Part shown: positions 35,831-49,500 of the stretch, piece by piece | How positions within the stretch are numbered: position 1 is the first letter of the stretch | Layout of the letters: each line of letters begins with the position of its first letter | Assembly: GCA_018907035.1 (NCBI GenBank) | Contig: JACCIC010000125.1 | Coordinates: forward strand, 992,001 to 1,056,000 | Direction of reading: 5' to 3' | DNA length: 64,000 nt | Origin: Sycobia sp. Sy_11 | Lineage: Eukaryota; Arthropoda; Insecta; Hymenoptera; Epichrysomallidae | Position numbers and translations under genes: made by a program | Notes under the pieces: generated by a model | Told to the model about the DNA's origin: nothing | What the model saw: only the letters and a program-made list of their open reading frames with translations | Database searches by the model: none

Positions 35831-37520
35831 TACGAGGTATGGCTATGAAATGATGGGACTGACGCTGCAGTGGAACAAGTGCGCCTGCGCCAACCAACAT
35901 TGACCAACTGCTGTTTAGTTTGAGACTTCTTCTTCAGAATGCAGTTAGTCTCGTTTCTGTAAACAACATCGTTGTGTCATAACCTTCATTTACGTTAGTG
36001 TTGTTATTTTTTTTGCCGGAAAAATGGTTGGCGTAATAATAGAGCAACGAATTGTTATTAAATTTCACTTTAAACTAGGAAAAACCGCTACCGAAACCTA
36101 TAATTTACTAAAAGAATTGTATGGCAGTGAATGTTTATCGCGGACTCGTGTTTTTGAATGGTTTAAGTGTTTTCAAGATGGTCGACAAGACGTTGAAGAT
36201 GATTCGTGGCCAGGTCGTCCTTCAACATCAAAAACGGATGACAATGTTGAAAAAGTTGCTAATTTGAGTGAGTCTGATCGTCGATTAAGTGTTCGTGCAG
36301 TTGCTGAATCTGTAGGCATGGATAAAGAATGTGTACGGCAAATTTTACGTGACAATTTGAACATACGAAAAGTGTGTGCAAAAATGGTACCAAAAATTCT
36401 CACGATTGAATAACAAGCAGCTCACAAAAATGTTTGTACTGACACTTTGAATGCCTTTGATAATGACCTAAATTTATTGGAAAGAGTAATAACAGGTGAT
36501 GAATTGTGGTTTTTTACTTATGATTCGGAAACGAAGCGCCAATCCATGCATTGGAAGACCCCAACTTAACCAAGAGCTAAAAAAGCAAGAATGATGTTGC
36601 ATTGAAAAACTCGCCAACATGGAGAGGTATTCTTATTTCGTATATGGATTATAGGTAGGTCTGGTCAAATAAATAAAAGAAGGTGATTTAGCCGATAATG
36701 ATGTTGTTTATTGGCTCTTGGAGAAAAGCCTTGAAAAGGCATAAAAACCCCACAAAATGTAATATAATTTTTAGTATGTGTGTGCTCCTTTAAAATGAGT
36801 GATGGAGTTGATTTTAAGTACTCGGTACGTAGTGTATGATGCGTACTCGGTTTGTAATGTATAATACGTAAACGGGCACTTTACACGGGACCCGATAGTC
36901 AGAACTGTGTCTTCCTCATCAAAACCTTGTGTCGCTTTTGATTTTATATTTTATTATATTTTATTGTATATATGATTATGCTAACATATGAATTTGTGTT
37001 GTATAAGGATATGAATGATGAGAATGCTGACTATGAATTAAGATAAAATGAAACTAATTAATTTAAAATAATTTAACACGATTATGATAGAAAAGGGACG
37101 TTCGCCCTCGACAACGGATTGCGATAGACTAAACAGTCGCGCAATGATTATGTATCGTTATAAATTAGTTCTCCTTTGTCCGCAGTCCGAGCGCCCCATA
37201 CAATATTTATATAAACATCTAAAACAGCTTATGTTACACATTGAAAACGAAATTTTCCGTGCACGGAACAAATGAGCAAGTCAAAATTTAAAGCATTGAT
37301 GATTGTTTTTTTTTTTTATATTTATGGGATTGTATACCTTCACTGGGTTTCTGAAGGACAAACAATTAATCAACATTATTATCTTGAGGTACTTAATAAA
37401 CTACGTGAAAGAGTAAGAAAAAAATGTCCCGAAATGTGGAAGGACAAATCATGGATTTTGCACCAAGACAATGCGCACATTTTGCACCAAGCAACACAAC
37501 ACTTACGATTTTGTGCTAAA
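35831..37520 (+). mobile_element. mariner element, 3' truncated and split by a solo LTR
   Basis: The 5' end TACGAGGTATGGCTATGAAATG follows a TA. The transposase begins at 36024 (VIIEQRIVIKFHFKLGKTATET, FEWFKCFQDGRQDVEDD, GRPSTSKTD) and reads to a stop at 36413. It then continues with ITGDELWFFTYDSETK, the first catalytic D, up to KKARM. After the inserted LTR it resumes with SKSKFKALMIVFF, HWVSEGQTINQHYYLEVL and WILHQDNA, the second D, and then degenerates near 37510. The third D and the 3' TIR are missing. Confidence 0.88.
36595..37270. mobile_element. Solo LTR (676 bp) with 5-bp target duplication AATGA
   Basis: The block begins TGTTGCATTG and ends CACGGAACA (TG..CA, TGTT/AACA termini). 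It is flanked by AATGA at 36590-36594 and 37271-37275. Removing one AATGA and the block restores a continuous mariner transposase reading (KKARM then SKSKFK), which defines both borders precisely. There is no internal coding sequence, so this is a solo LTR left by recombination. Its parent family is not otherwise seen in the window. Confidence 0.85.
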
Positions 37521-37544
37521 ATGTATATTCCTTAATTAGTTTAA

Positions 37545-38030
37545 AAAAAGTAATTTTAATTTTTAATGCTTATATTATATTGTCGTAAATAACGCATAGG
37601 AACAAAAAGAGAAAATCCATTAATTGTCTCAAATAATAAAAATATAAATAATAATTATAAATCAAAAATACTCTGTATTATTACTTATTGGTATGATATA
37701 CATATTGATAAACAATTCGTGTAATTCCGATTTAACACAAAGATTGGTCTAAAACATAGAGTCCTTTTCTGAATAAACTAATAATGAAATTCTTCTGTTC
37801 GTTTATGTATAATATTACAGTGTTTGTGGACATAACCTCACTTATGATGAAATTATCTATTGAAGAAATTTAAAAAAAAAAAATTATATGAATTACTTAT
37901 GTATATATTATAGAGTAATTGCAATAATTTATTTTATTCTGAAAATGATAGTATGATATTTTAAAGAACATATAATAAATCGTTTATAATCTTAAATGTA
38001 TAATCTTTAATATAAAAAATTGAATACAGA
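37545..38030 (-). repeat. Inverted copy of the 39.1-39.6 kb repeat
   Basis: Its reverse complement matches 39105-39580: GTGTTAAATCGGAATTACACG, ATAATACAGAGTATTTTTGATT, TGAGACAATTAATGGATTTTCTC, GTGAGGTTATGTCCACAA. It abuts the broken 3' end of the mariner. A third copy lies at 45410-46080. Confidence 0.8.
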
Positions 38031-38621
38031 GATGTTTCTAAAAACAGTAAACAAATCAGCAAATAAACAGCCCCAACAGTGTTTGCTATAAGACTGTTCA
38101 TTCATGTAAATGATGTATGTAAATTATGTAAATCATGTACAAAAATATCAGATTTTTGTACCCCAAGGTGGTCCAGCGATCCTCGCAGATCCAAAAAGAT
38201 CTCCGAATATTGTTTCTAAATATCGTAGCTTCTAAAACAGTTAACGGAACCAGCTGTACATAAAAAATTTTATTTTTAAGAGATCTATCTATCAAACAAT
38301 TTTATATAAAACATAAGTTTTATTCTATTAATTCATTGCCGTTTATTACTATTATTTTAGCTAATAATAATACATTTGTAGATTTTTAATCCATAAACTA
38401 AAAATATTTATATCATATATGTAAATGTTTTCGTAGAAAAGCAAAAAAATGTTCGTATATAAGAGCAATATTTATATAAAATATTTTTCGGAAATATTCC
38501 GAAGTAGCTTGACAAAAAATAAATTATATAACGAAATTACAGCTGACAACTATGGATCATTAAAACAAATGGCTAAGTACATTTTATATGCATCCTCATA
38601 AATAACAGCAGGTATAGTTTA

Positions 38622-39997
38622 GCAGAGATAATAAGCAGTTTATTATACGGTAGTAGTCTATCGACATTTCGTACTTTTTTTTACATTTTTTAAAACCAAT
38701 TTTCTTTAATCTATTTTGTTGAAATCAGTTTTATTCAAAAAATTTTTTTTATTTTTTAACTACTTTTTTTTATTTTTTCTTATGTTTTTTTAAACTGGTT
38801 TGATTTATATAAAATTTTTTTTATCTCACAATTTTTTCACCAAATTTTTTACTGCAATTTCTTTTTCGATCGATTGTTTTGTATTCAGTTTTATTTTTTT
38901 CTTTTAGAGAAAAGTTGCATGGAAATTAAATATTATATTTTGATATGATCTATATTTTTTTATTCAATTTGTTCCAAAACCTTTTTTTGTTATCAATCAG
39001 TATAATATTAGTAATCAACGACTCAAAATCTATACTTAATCTATCTATCCAGAATTTCTATCAGTTTTTTATATAAATCTGACAAGTTGTTTGAAACATC
39101 TCTGTTTCAATGATATATATATTAAATAATATACAATTATGATTATAAACGATTTATTATATGTTCTTTAAAATATGATACTATAATTTTCAGAATAAAA
39201 TAAATTATTGCAATTACTCTATAATATAAATAAATAATTTAGATAATTTTTTTTTTAACAATTTCTTCAATAGATAATTTCATCATAAGTGAGGTTATGT
39301 CCACAATCACTGCAATATTATAAATAAACAAATAGAATAATTTCGTTATTAATGTATACAGAAAATGACTCTATGATTTAGATTAATCTTTGTGTTAAAT
39401 CGGAATTACACGAATTGTTTATCAATATGTATATCATACCAATAAGTAATAATACAGAGTATTTTTGATTTATAATTATTATTTATATTTTTATTATTTG
39501 AGACAATTAATGGATTTTCTCTGTTTGTTCCTACGCGTTATTTACTACAATATAATATAAGCACTAAAAATTAAAATTAAATTTTTTAATCATAAGACTC
39601 AATTTGAAATTTCTACAATGGAAGAAAGGAAAGTCTTGATTTTCTGCAGAATCCAAAATTCGTCTGCATGATAAAGTTGGCATAGGAACTGGGTCTGAAT
39701 TGCTTTTTGATACTCGTGCGCATATTAGATGTTTTGGCTTAGCCTCTGTAATGATATAAACGAAAACGACAACGTCGCATTGGACAAACGCGTATAACTA
39801 TATCTATATATATTTAATGCCTACGTCACAGCTCGTGACGTAGGCAAATGCGCACATTAATTTATGCCGACGTAGCTGTGACGTCGCGTTGGCGCGTTAG
39901 TGTAGCAGTTGAGCCTGTGAGGGTGCACGCTCCCGGCGCTCGAAAATCGTCGAGCCTTTCGTATATGGCATCGGCAATATCTCCTTATTATCTCTGC
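38622..39997. mobile_element. Non-autonomous DNA element, 14-bp TIR, TA target duplication
   Basis: GCAGAGATAATAAG at 38622-38635 and its exact complement CTTATTATCTCTGC at 39984-39997 are bordered by TA on both sides. The 1376-bp interior is AT-rich on the left and carries CGCATTGGACAAACG and GCCTACGTCACAGCTCGTGACGTAGGC (an inverted repeat) on the right. No transposase is visible. Related right-hand sequence ends at 46469 and a third terminus is at 24888. TA duplication suggests Tc1/mariner-type or a similar mobiliser. Confidence 0.8.
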
Positions 39998-40039
39998 TAA
40001 GAGTAGCCGACAATACGCCGGCGCGATGTTATCTGCGAT

Positions 40040-40312
40040 ATATTTACTTGCTGAAGTGCAGTAAGTAAAAGCTGTAATTCTTCAGTAAAAATACTTCAGT
40101 ATTAGTTGCTGAAGTGCAGTTTTCAAAAAAAACGATAATTCCAGTCGATATGTAAAGTAGTAAAATAGGGGCTGGTAATATGCAAAAAACTATACCATCA
40201 TAATTCGAAATGGTTGTGCCATCTGTAGGTCGGGGTAGTAACTCACCTCGGGGTTGTGACACATTTCATATGGGACTTTACTCTTCTATCCATGTCTATC
40301 TTCCTTGACCGT
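40040..40312. repeat. Partial copy of the long-TIR MITE (see 18834)
   Basis: It contains one full arm (CTGGTAATATGCAAAAAACTAT, CATCTGTAGGTCGGGGTAGTAACTC, TTGTGACACATTTCATATGG, CTTCTATCCATGTCTATCTTCC) and part of the centre. The other arm is missing. It ends 170 bases upstream of the proposed antizyme start. Confidence 0.8.
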
Positions 40313-40313
40313 G

Positions 40314-40315
<2 letters not shown>

Positions 40316-40379
<64 letters not shown>

Positions 40380-40380
40380 A
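40316..40380. repeat. (TA)n(GT)n microsatellite upstream of antizyme exon 1
   Basis: TA run (40316-40349) followed by GT run (40353-40379). Confidence 0.95.
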
Positions 40381-40481
40381 TTTATGTATATGACTTCAGT
40401 TTCTGTACTCCAGTGATAAAAAACGTTTTGCCATCGCGAGAAGTAAATCTAAAAGCGTCAAGATTTTATGAAAAAAAAAGT

Positions 40482-42526
40482 ATGAGTATTAATTCAAATC
40501 TAATTTTAGGTAATTGTAAATCTAGTAAAAAAGACTACATAATGCCAAGTTTAATTTCAAGTAATTGGTGAGTATACTAATATTTTTTAATCGCCTTATT
40601 CCACAATCCATTTTTGAGATCATATAATACATTGCTTTATATAATTCTTTTATAATTTCTGATGATTTTTTGTAACTACCATCCCTATTATACGATCCCC
40701 TTATGGAAACGATATATACATTATAATAATGCATATGCGTCTTATCTTTCTTACACTTGAAAGTCGCCATCTTGGTAATTTGCATGCCGTTCTGTTCCAT
40801 TTGACCAAAGAAGCTTCTACAATATTTATCGTCCACTGATAGTTTTATAATTAAATCCTCTTACTAATATGATTCGAGGTGGATTTATTTAATAAAATTT
40901 ATACGAGCTTTGGAATTTGACAATATTTTAAGCTATTGCTCTGCTAGTACTTGCGCAATTACAATATGCATAAAGTGAAACAACTATTTGTAACTCATTC
41001 AGTTCTTATTGTCATACAATTTTTAGAATTGTTTTTTGTTTATTTATTTTTTTACTGCATAAAAATTATAAAAACTTATGTCTTTATATATTGTATTATA
41101 TTTTATTATTTCTTAACTTTTCTCCTGTTCTTTTCAAATTCCAAAATAAGAAAAGAATGAAGAAGAGAATATGTAGAAAGTTGAGGTCTTAACAAGTTTA
41201 CTAGCCTCTTGAACTTCATTATTATTTTTAGTTATTATTAAAAGTTATGTTTATTAATACAAACAACTGTTACTATAATTAATGAATATAGATTATTTTA
41301 TTTTTAAATTTTATTTCATTTTTTTAGTAGTAATTTCCATTTCAGATTCTACAGGGGTTATAGACAATAACAATAATAAGACCGATAAAAATATTTATTA
41401 ATTTAGTTTACAACAGTCAGCATAAATTCAATTTATAACCATAACAATTGTGCCGAGTGCTAATTTTTTTATACGTTTGAAACATTTGTTGATCAAACCC
41501 TTAAATCATATACTAGTGAAAGGAGGTAAATTTTTCAATGATCGAATATAACTGTGAAATGTTTATGTGGGATTAAATATATCCTCGCTTTTAAGATTGG
41601 TATTTTAATGTGCCTTCTAATCCTGATACTATTAAAACTACTCTAGTTTGTTGTTAGTTTTAATTGTGTAACTTAAAATCTATTTTATTAGAAACCTTTT
41701 TATTTTTTTATTTTTGTGAAACAAGGAAATAATGTAAGTCTAGACATTAAAATTAAGCTACAGATAATGATTTGTAATTTAATTAAAATAATTTTTTAAT
41801 TTGGAATTATGATTAGGCAAGATATAATTTTTTTAGAACAAATTTTAAAAATTGTTTTACATTAAATAAGTTTAATATAGTTTATGAATTATCAAAATGT
41901 TGCTATTTTAGTAATTCCTTATTAAATACTAGATATTTTACAAAATCGAAAATTGTAGTTATTTTAAAATTAAATAACAAATATTTTTCTTTAATATAGT
42001 CATTATAAAGTAACACAATGATAATGTTTATGTTAGTCAGATTGATCTTGTTTTGTGTATGATTGTCATAAGTATAATTTTAATTTTTAAATAGTTTTGA
42101 TTTCTAGCTAAAATCTATGTTCCATAGACTAAAGCAGTTTTATAGTAAAGTATACATTTGAGATGAAAAGCTTAAATAAATCATATTAATAGTATAATAA
42201 AACTTTTTTCAAGACTATTTTATGCAATTAAATTTTAGGGATGTTCTTTTCATAAGTATTGATCAGTAACAATAGCTATATCTGTTAATTAAGACATGCT
42301 TTATCTGTTAGTATTGTTATTTTATTCATTTTAGATAAAAAATATTTTAAAAAATGAATTTAAAAGTGCATCTTTGGGTAACTCATATGATCAACTTTTG
42401 TAGAAAATGGAAATAAATCAATTAATAGTTATTTTTATGTATAAACAAAAGAATGTTTATGAGTAGAAAACTATTATTGGAAATGTATCATTTTTTCTTT
42501 TTAGATCTTAGTTTTTTAGTTATTCC

Positions 42527-42596
<70 letters not shown>

Positions 42597-43327
42597 AACA
42601 TAATATCTTTAAAGTAAGTAAACTTTTCTACAACTGAATTTTGGCCAAAAAACTAAGGAGAGAAATGCACAGTCAATTCTCAGTGTCTATTTATTGTACT
42701 TATATTGCATTTTAGAATATTTATATATAATGCCTGAATTTTTCCAGAAAAAATCAAATTAATGCCTATTTGCAACAAATATAAAAAGTTAATATTATCA
42801 TATTAGAATATACATTTAAATTTTTGTTATTAAAGCTTAAAACTACACATCAGTTATTAATTTTTTTTTTTTTTTTTGTAAACTTTGATTAGGGTAGCAG
42901 TGAAAGGAACCTCTTTAAAAAAAGAAAATGGAGATTTTCAAAATTGTTGTTATTGAATGACTAATATAAATAATAAATTAATAAATTAAAAATATAATCA
43001 TATTTAAAGTTTTGTTAAATAGAATTTTGTAAATATAAAGTAATCAAACATTGATGTATTAAGTGAGAAAGAGAGCCAGTATTTCTCAATTAACAGAACA
43101 CATTCTTTCACTTTGGCCAGATGCCCATTCAGATGATGTTTGAAGTATCTGATAATCTTCTTTCCTAAGCATAAGCTCTTTTCAGTCTTTATAAATCAAG
43201 CTTCCATGTTTAATTAGTAGTCAATTATTAAATTCCTTATTAAGCAAGTCATCATTAACTGATTTAAAGTTACTTATTTAAATATAAAAAAATTTAAATA
43301 ATTAATACAAAAAGTATCTAATTACTT

Positions 43328-43375
<48 letters not shown>

Positions 43376-43494
43376 GAAAGAATTTTTATATTTAAAGAAA
43401 TTAATAATGGCCCCATTTTCAAGGTATTGAAAAACTTCTGAATAAACTAAAATTCATAATAATAATAATAACAACAACAACACAACAATAACAG

Positions 43495-43553
<59 letters not shown>

Positions 43554-46500
43554 CACAAAATTTGTATATACAAACGTCTGCAAGAAAAAATTTAACTAGT
43601 CATAATTAAAATAATTACAGATTTGTAGCGTGCTTTTTCTTTTTTATGAATATATTTTGTAATTTTTCTAATGAAACTTAAATTTATTCATTTTGTCATC
43701 TCCTTGAACACTGACACTGAGTGAGTCACTTCTTGAGAGTGTTTAAAACATAACACTTTTGTTAATTATTTCTAAGAATTATTGAAATAAAATAATTACA
43801 GCAAATACAAATATTTCATTGTTTCTTATATTACTTACGTGCGCGCACGCGCGCGTGTGTGTTGTACCCTAAGCCACTTGTTGGTCCCATGAATAAGATG
43901 AGAAGTAATCTAATCTTAGATGTAATACATACAAGAATATATTAAATATGCAATTACTTACGATTAAACTGAATTAATTTAGTTGTGAGAGAAATAAATT
44001 ACAATGTGTTTTTATTGTCTTTATTAATAAATGTGTTACAATTAGATAGCACTGTATACACTATCGCAATCTTGATTAAACGCCTAAAATATAATTTTGT
44101 ATTTTATCCAATATTTTTTTGTATATTATCCAACAATGTTGAATAAAATATGATACTAATGACGTTCAATATCATTAATCAAAGATCTAATGGTCAATAC
44201 CATAAGATAATAAACGTTTAAAGTAACATAGCAGCGTTTTAAAAAAAATTAATTTCCCGCACTCGGGGCGCAAAATATGATTTTCTAAAACTATCTGGAG
44301 AGAGCAGAATAGTACTTCTCCTTAAGAAAAAAAAGTGTTTACGATCCCTTCTTGACCAATCCCAAAGCAGAATTTTACTTTTTCTTCCTTGGGAGGAAAA
44401 TTGAATGAACGAAACTGTATAGTCAAGTAGAATCAGGTAGGATTCTTAATTTTCCATGCTTGCGTAGCATCTGGCTTTTTCGATATTTGGACTTATGTGC
44501 CACTCGACTGTGGGATCGACCTTTCTTAACACTGAGTTAGGTAATAATTTAATTGTACTTATGTCGACTGCCCATAAGTTAGGTATTAACTGAGTTAGGT
44601 ATTCAAGATTTTAAATAAAAATTTACATTCTATATAAAATTTGGTATAAACATTATTATAACGTTTTTGGAGTATTAAAAATTATCTATATAATTTTTTA
44701 AAAATTAGTTTTAATTTTTAATTTTATTTTTTATGCTATTAAAATTTTTTTAAATTTTATTTTTAAATTGCATTATAAACAAACTTATAATCGTCAATTG
44801 ATTATTCTTATTTCTTTTTACAGAAGGGGGCTTCGTCCTCACACCCCACCTTCCGATCCTACATCTCTTCTTAAAATACTCTTATCAATTTCCAATTAAA
44901 AGAAAATCATTTAATTTAATGTTACGAAATTCAAATAAATTTCAAAAATAATCTTAAGAGAAAACCGATAATATTATATTTTTTTCATACTAACGGATTA
45001 CATTTTATGTTGGGCAACTTATTTCGGGTTGATTATGATCTGGGCCTTTAGATATTATACCTGCTCGCTCTATACAAGTATAACTAACACAGGGCAAAAA
45101 AATTGACATTTTTTCTTTCTGTGAGATTGTCATTCAATTTTTTGCGCACTTTCACCTGTAAAGGTTCGGGATAACGCCTACAGGCGTCATGTTTTTTCAT
45201 TAATCAAGCACAACTTTTATTTTCAGCATAATCAGTAAAAAAAACATTTTAGTTCAAGTTGGTCGCCATCTTGAATCTGTTATAGATCAGATTAAAATAT
45301 AATACTTATTTTCCATGAAATTTTTCTCTAAAAGAAAAAAATAAAACCGAATACAAAAAATCAATTAAAAAAGAAATTACAGAAAAAAATTTGGTGAATA
45401 AAAATGATAATTTTATCATAAGTGAGGCTATGTCCACAATCACTATGATATTAGAAATAAACAAACAGAATAATTTCGTTATTAGTTTATACAGAAAATG
45501 ACCTTCTGCATCAGACCAATCTTTGTGTTAAATCGGAATTACACGAATTGTTTAAAATATCAATAAGTAATAATACAGAGTAGATTAAAATACATATAAA
45601 TGCAAAGTATGCTGTTTGAATGTGAAGGAAACTAGGAATAATATATGTGATTTATAAATTATATTTAATATGTAGTATCAGAGATATGGGTTGATCAACG
45701 TTACGAAAATATGTTTTAGCTTGTGTCACAATTTATTATTTCATTTTTTTAATTGATAATACATATTGTAGAAAATACAAAACTTCAAATTCTATCCTAT
45801 TGCACAACGTTGTAGAATATAAACGTTGTAGAATCTTATTCATTTATAAATGTTGTATATCGTGTAGTGAGAATTTAGAAAACGTATAACTATTTAACTT
45901 CTATACTTTTATTTTATTTTATTTTATTTTAGAATTCAATTGCAACAATTTATTTTTCTATTTTTGATTTATAGTATTATTTATATTTTTAATATTTGAG
46001 ACAATAAATGGATTTTACCTTTTTGTTCCTACGCGTTATTTACTACAATATTATATAAGCTTAAATATTAAAAATAAATTTTTGAAAGTAATTATGGAAT
46101 ATCCATTTTAGCGTAAATCATAAGACTCAATTTAAAATTTCTATAATGGAAGAAAGGAAAGTCTTGATTTTTGCAGAATGAAAAATTCGTCTGCATTATG
46201 AAGCTGACATTGGAGTTTGGGTATGAATTGCTTTCTCATGCTCGTGCTCATATTTGATATTTTGGCTTAGCCTCTGTATGATTCAAACGAAAACAGCAAC
46301 GTCGTATTGGACATAATCGTACAGCTATATCTACATATATTTACTGCCTACGTCAAAGCTCATTACGTAGGCAAATGCGCACATGGAGGGCGCACGTTCA
46401 CGGCGCGGCGTTCGAAAATTGTCGAGCCTTTCGTATATGGTATCGGCAATCTCTCCTTATTATCTCTGCAAAAACAAAGACATTTTATTCGTACTTGGGT

Positions 46501-49500
46501 AATTTGACGCCTTCGCTTCGCTCGGGCGGAAGACACCTATTTTGCTACCTTTTGTCCCAATGTACTATTACAATAAAATTAAATAAATAAAAAAAGAAAG
46601 TATCTTATCTTCTCTCATAACTAAATTATTTCAGTTTAATCTTTAAGTAATTTCATATTTAATATATTTTTGTGTGTACTGTGTAGTATGTCTAAGCTTA
46701 GATCACTTGTCATCTTATTGATGAGTTCAACAAATGGCTTAGGGTGGAACATACATTATTTTCTTTCTTTTTTCTTAATTATTTAATTTTATTTTAAAAA
46801 TTAATTATAAATTGAACTTATGTCGACTGTTGTGAATTAAATTGATAAATATTTTTTTATCAGTCTTTCAGTCTTCATACAATAATATATTATACTAATA
46901 GAATGACATTCAGACTGTAGTTGTCTATAATAACCCCTGTAGAACTGCCGCCACAACGTAACCTTTGATGTCCGACGTTTCTAACCGCTCAGGTTCATCT
47001 TCAAGGACTTAAATTCATTCAAATGAATGAAACTGGAGCGATTTGAAATGTCAGACATGTCGTCCTTTGCTAACATAGTATTAAGATTAATTTATTTTTA
47101 TTTTTAATTTAATTTTTTTTTTTTTCTTTTAGTAGATATTTCCATTTCAGATTCTACAGAGTAATTATAAACAAGAAGATTCTGGCTGCCATTATTATAT
47201 AGTAGATTATTGTTAAAAATTGTAAAACTGATAAAAATATTTATAAATTTAATTTTATGTTAAATTTTATGTTTGTTAAATCATTATTATCTGTTACCTT
47301 AAACAATTAGGATCTTGATATATTTATTTTTAATAATATTAGAAATTGTACTTATAACGACTGTTTTGAATTAAATTAATAAATATTTTTATTGGTCTTT
47401 GTCCTATAATATATTATACTGAAATAATGACAGACTGTTCTTGTTTATAATCACCTCCGCAGAAGCAAAAATAGAATTAATAAATATTTTTATTGGTTTT
47501 ACAGTCTTTATAATATCATATATTAGTTAAAATAATGAGAGTCAGACTGTCCTTGTTTATGATCACCCCCGTAGAATCTGAAATAAAACTTATTACTACA
47601 ATAAATTATATCAGAAAATTAAAAATAAAAATAAAATAAAATTAATAATAAAATAAAAATAAAAATAAAAATACAATAATAAGTAAAATAAAAATAAAAA
47701 AATAATAAAAGTACTTATTCTATGTTAGTAAAGGACAACCTGATTGCCCCCACCACTTTAAATTTAGGATTACCTTCTTGTCCAACATTTCAAACCGCTA
47801 CGGTTCATTCTCAAGAACTAAACTGTCATTTATGTTTATGCCAGCTAATGTTCTATATTTTTATTTTAATTTTAATAATTGAAGTTTCTAAAATGTAAAT
47901 TGAATATCAAAACAGACGCCAATAATAGGTTTAAAAATTACTTATTGATTTTATTATACATACCATTTATATTCTTTTTAGTGAAATGACTAGCAAATGC
48001 ATTGAGGAATCTTTGGAAGAAGGATCTAGAGCCCTTCAACATTATTGTATAACGCTGGGTGTGGGGCCTCTGTGGTGGTCCTGATGTGCCCCATGCCGCA
48101 TTGTCTGTATCTACAGTCAACACAGAGAGCCGCGGCGTGGGGATAAAGCAGAGTCAGCTCTCTGTGAGCTCCCACATTGTGCAAGTATGTGTTTTATAAA
48201 TTGTCTTTCCAATAAATAATTTTAAAGGTAAATAGGTTTTGGAATACATTTATTTCCTTTGTTAATTAATTTTATTATAATTTATTTTACATTAAAAAAC
48301 TACTTTGCTATATGATATATTTGATATTTCCAGAAGATGATGGTGCAAAACTGAAAGAGAATACTAGGCATAGTACTAAGTACATTGTAGTTTTTTTTTT
48401 TTTATGCTCAGTACAAAAACCAAATATATCATTATGTACATTATAAAAAAGAATTATTTTGATGTATAAAAAAACATGGGTTATGGACTTATGGATTATG
48501 GAGAAATCATATCATATGAAAACTGATAATAAAATACTTTTTGCTGGAAATAATAATAAAATAAAATAATAAAAATCAAAGTTGAAAATATTTAGTAATC
48601 CAGTTGATATTTAACATAAAAAAAAATTTCTTTGTGCCTTTCCAAGGCATCTCTATATATACTTCTATTTATATTTTTATATAGTTTTCACGCTGGATTC
48701 AAAAACTCAGCACGAGACAGTGATAGAAGATCAAATTTTCTCTATTTAAAATAGATCCAAAGCACTAACAAGTATAACGTTGCCATAAGAATATCAAATG
48801 GTTTTGTGTTTAAAAAAAAGGTAGGTTTTTGTATAAGAGTACAAAATAGTTTTGTGTATAAAAAAAAAAATAGGTTCTTAGAGTTTTTTAGAGTTTATTT
48901 TACTTTTGAAAACATACTTTATTGATCAAACTAAAGAGAAAATTAATACTAAAGTCTACAAAATTAGTTTCTGTATAACTCCTAATCATCATGTAGTAAT
49001 GCGTTTTACATATGGCAACGTTGTACTTGATAGTGCTTTGGATCTATTTTAAATAGAGAGAATTTGATATTAGATTAATAGAATCTTTGCTACACACTTG
49101 GTGAAACATAATGAAATATAAATTAATATAGTGTAAGAAACACTAATAAATACACTTGGATGTGTTCACAATTTTATTTATTTTGATAAACTGACAGCTG
49201 TTTCAACTATAACGTCATTTTCAAAGATACAAATGTAAGAAAATATAAAATTTACAAAGGTATATATAGTAAATATAATAATAGAAAGAGGAGGAATCGA
49301 TAGGAGTAGGGATAATGAAGGGAAAGACCTGAGCCTAATTACAAACTAGTAGCAACTTGCAGTAACGGAGAAATCAAAAAAGTAATTTGATCTTCTATCA
49401 CTGTCTCGTGCTTAGTTTTCGAATGTTGGAGTCACATTACAAGCATCAGAAGTATATATATGAACAGTAGAATACTTATTTCCATAATTTATCAAATAAA

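Larger units (their letters stand above)
40568..47981 (+). other. Antizyme intron 1, no other gene seen
   Basis: AT-rich, with (TA)n at 42531-42592, (GA)n at 43331-43373 and 43499-43550, and CGCGCACGCGCGCG at 43845-43860. It also holds a rearranged DNA-element copy (45270-46469) and a cluster of stem-loop repeats (46800-47830). I see no intact ORF. The assignment as intron depends on exon 1 being right. Confidence 0.5.
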
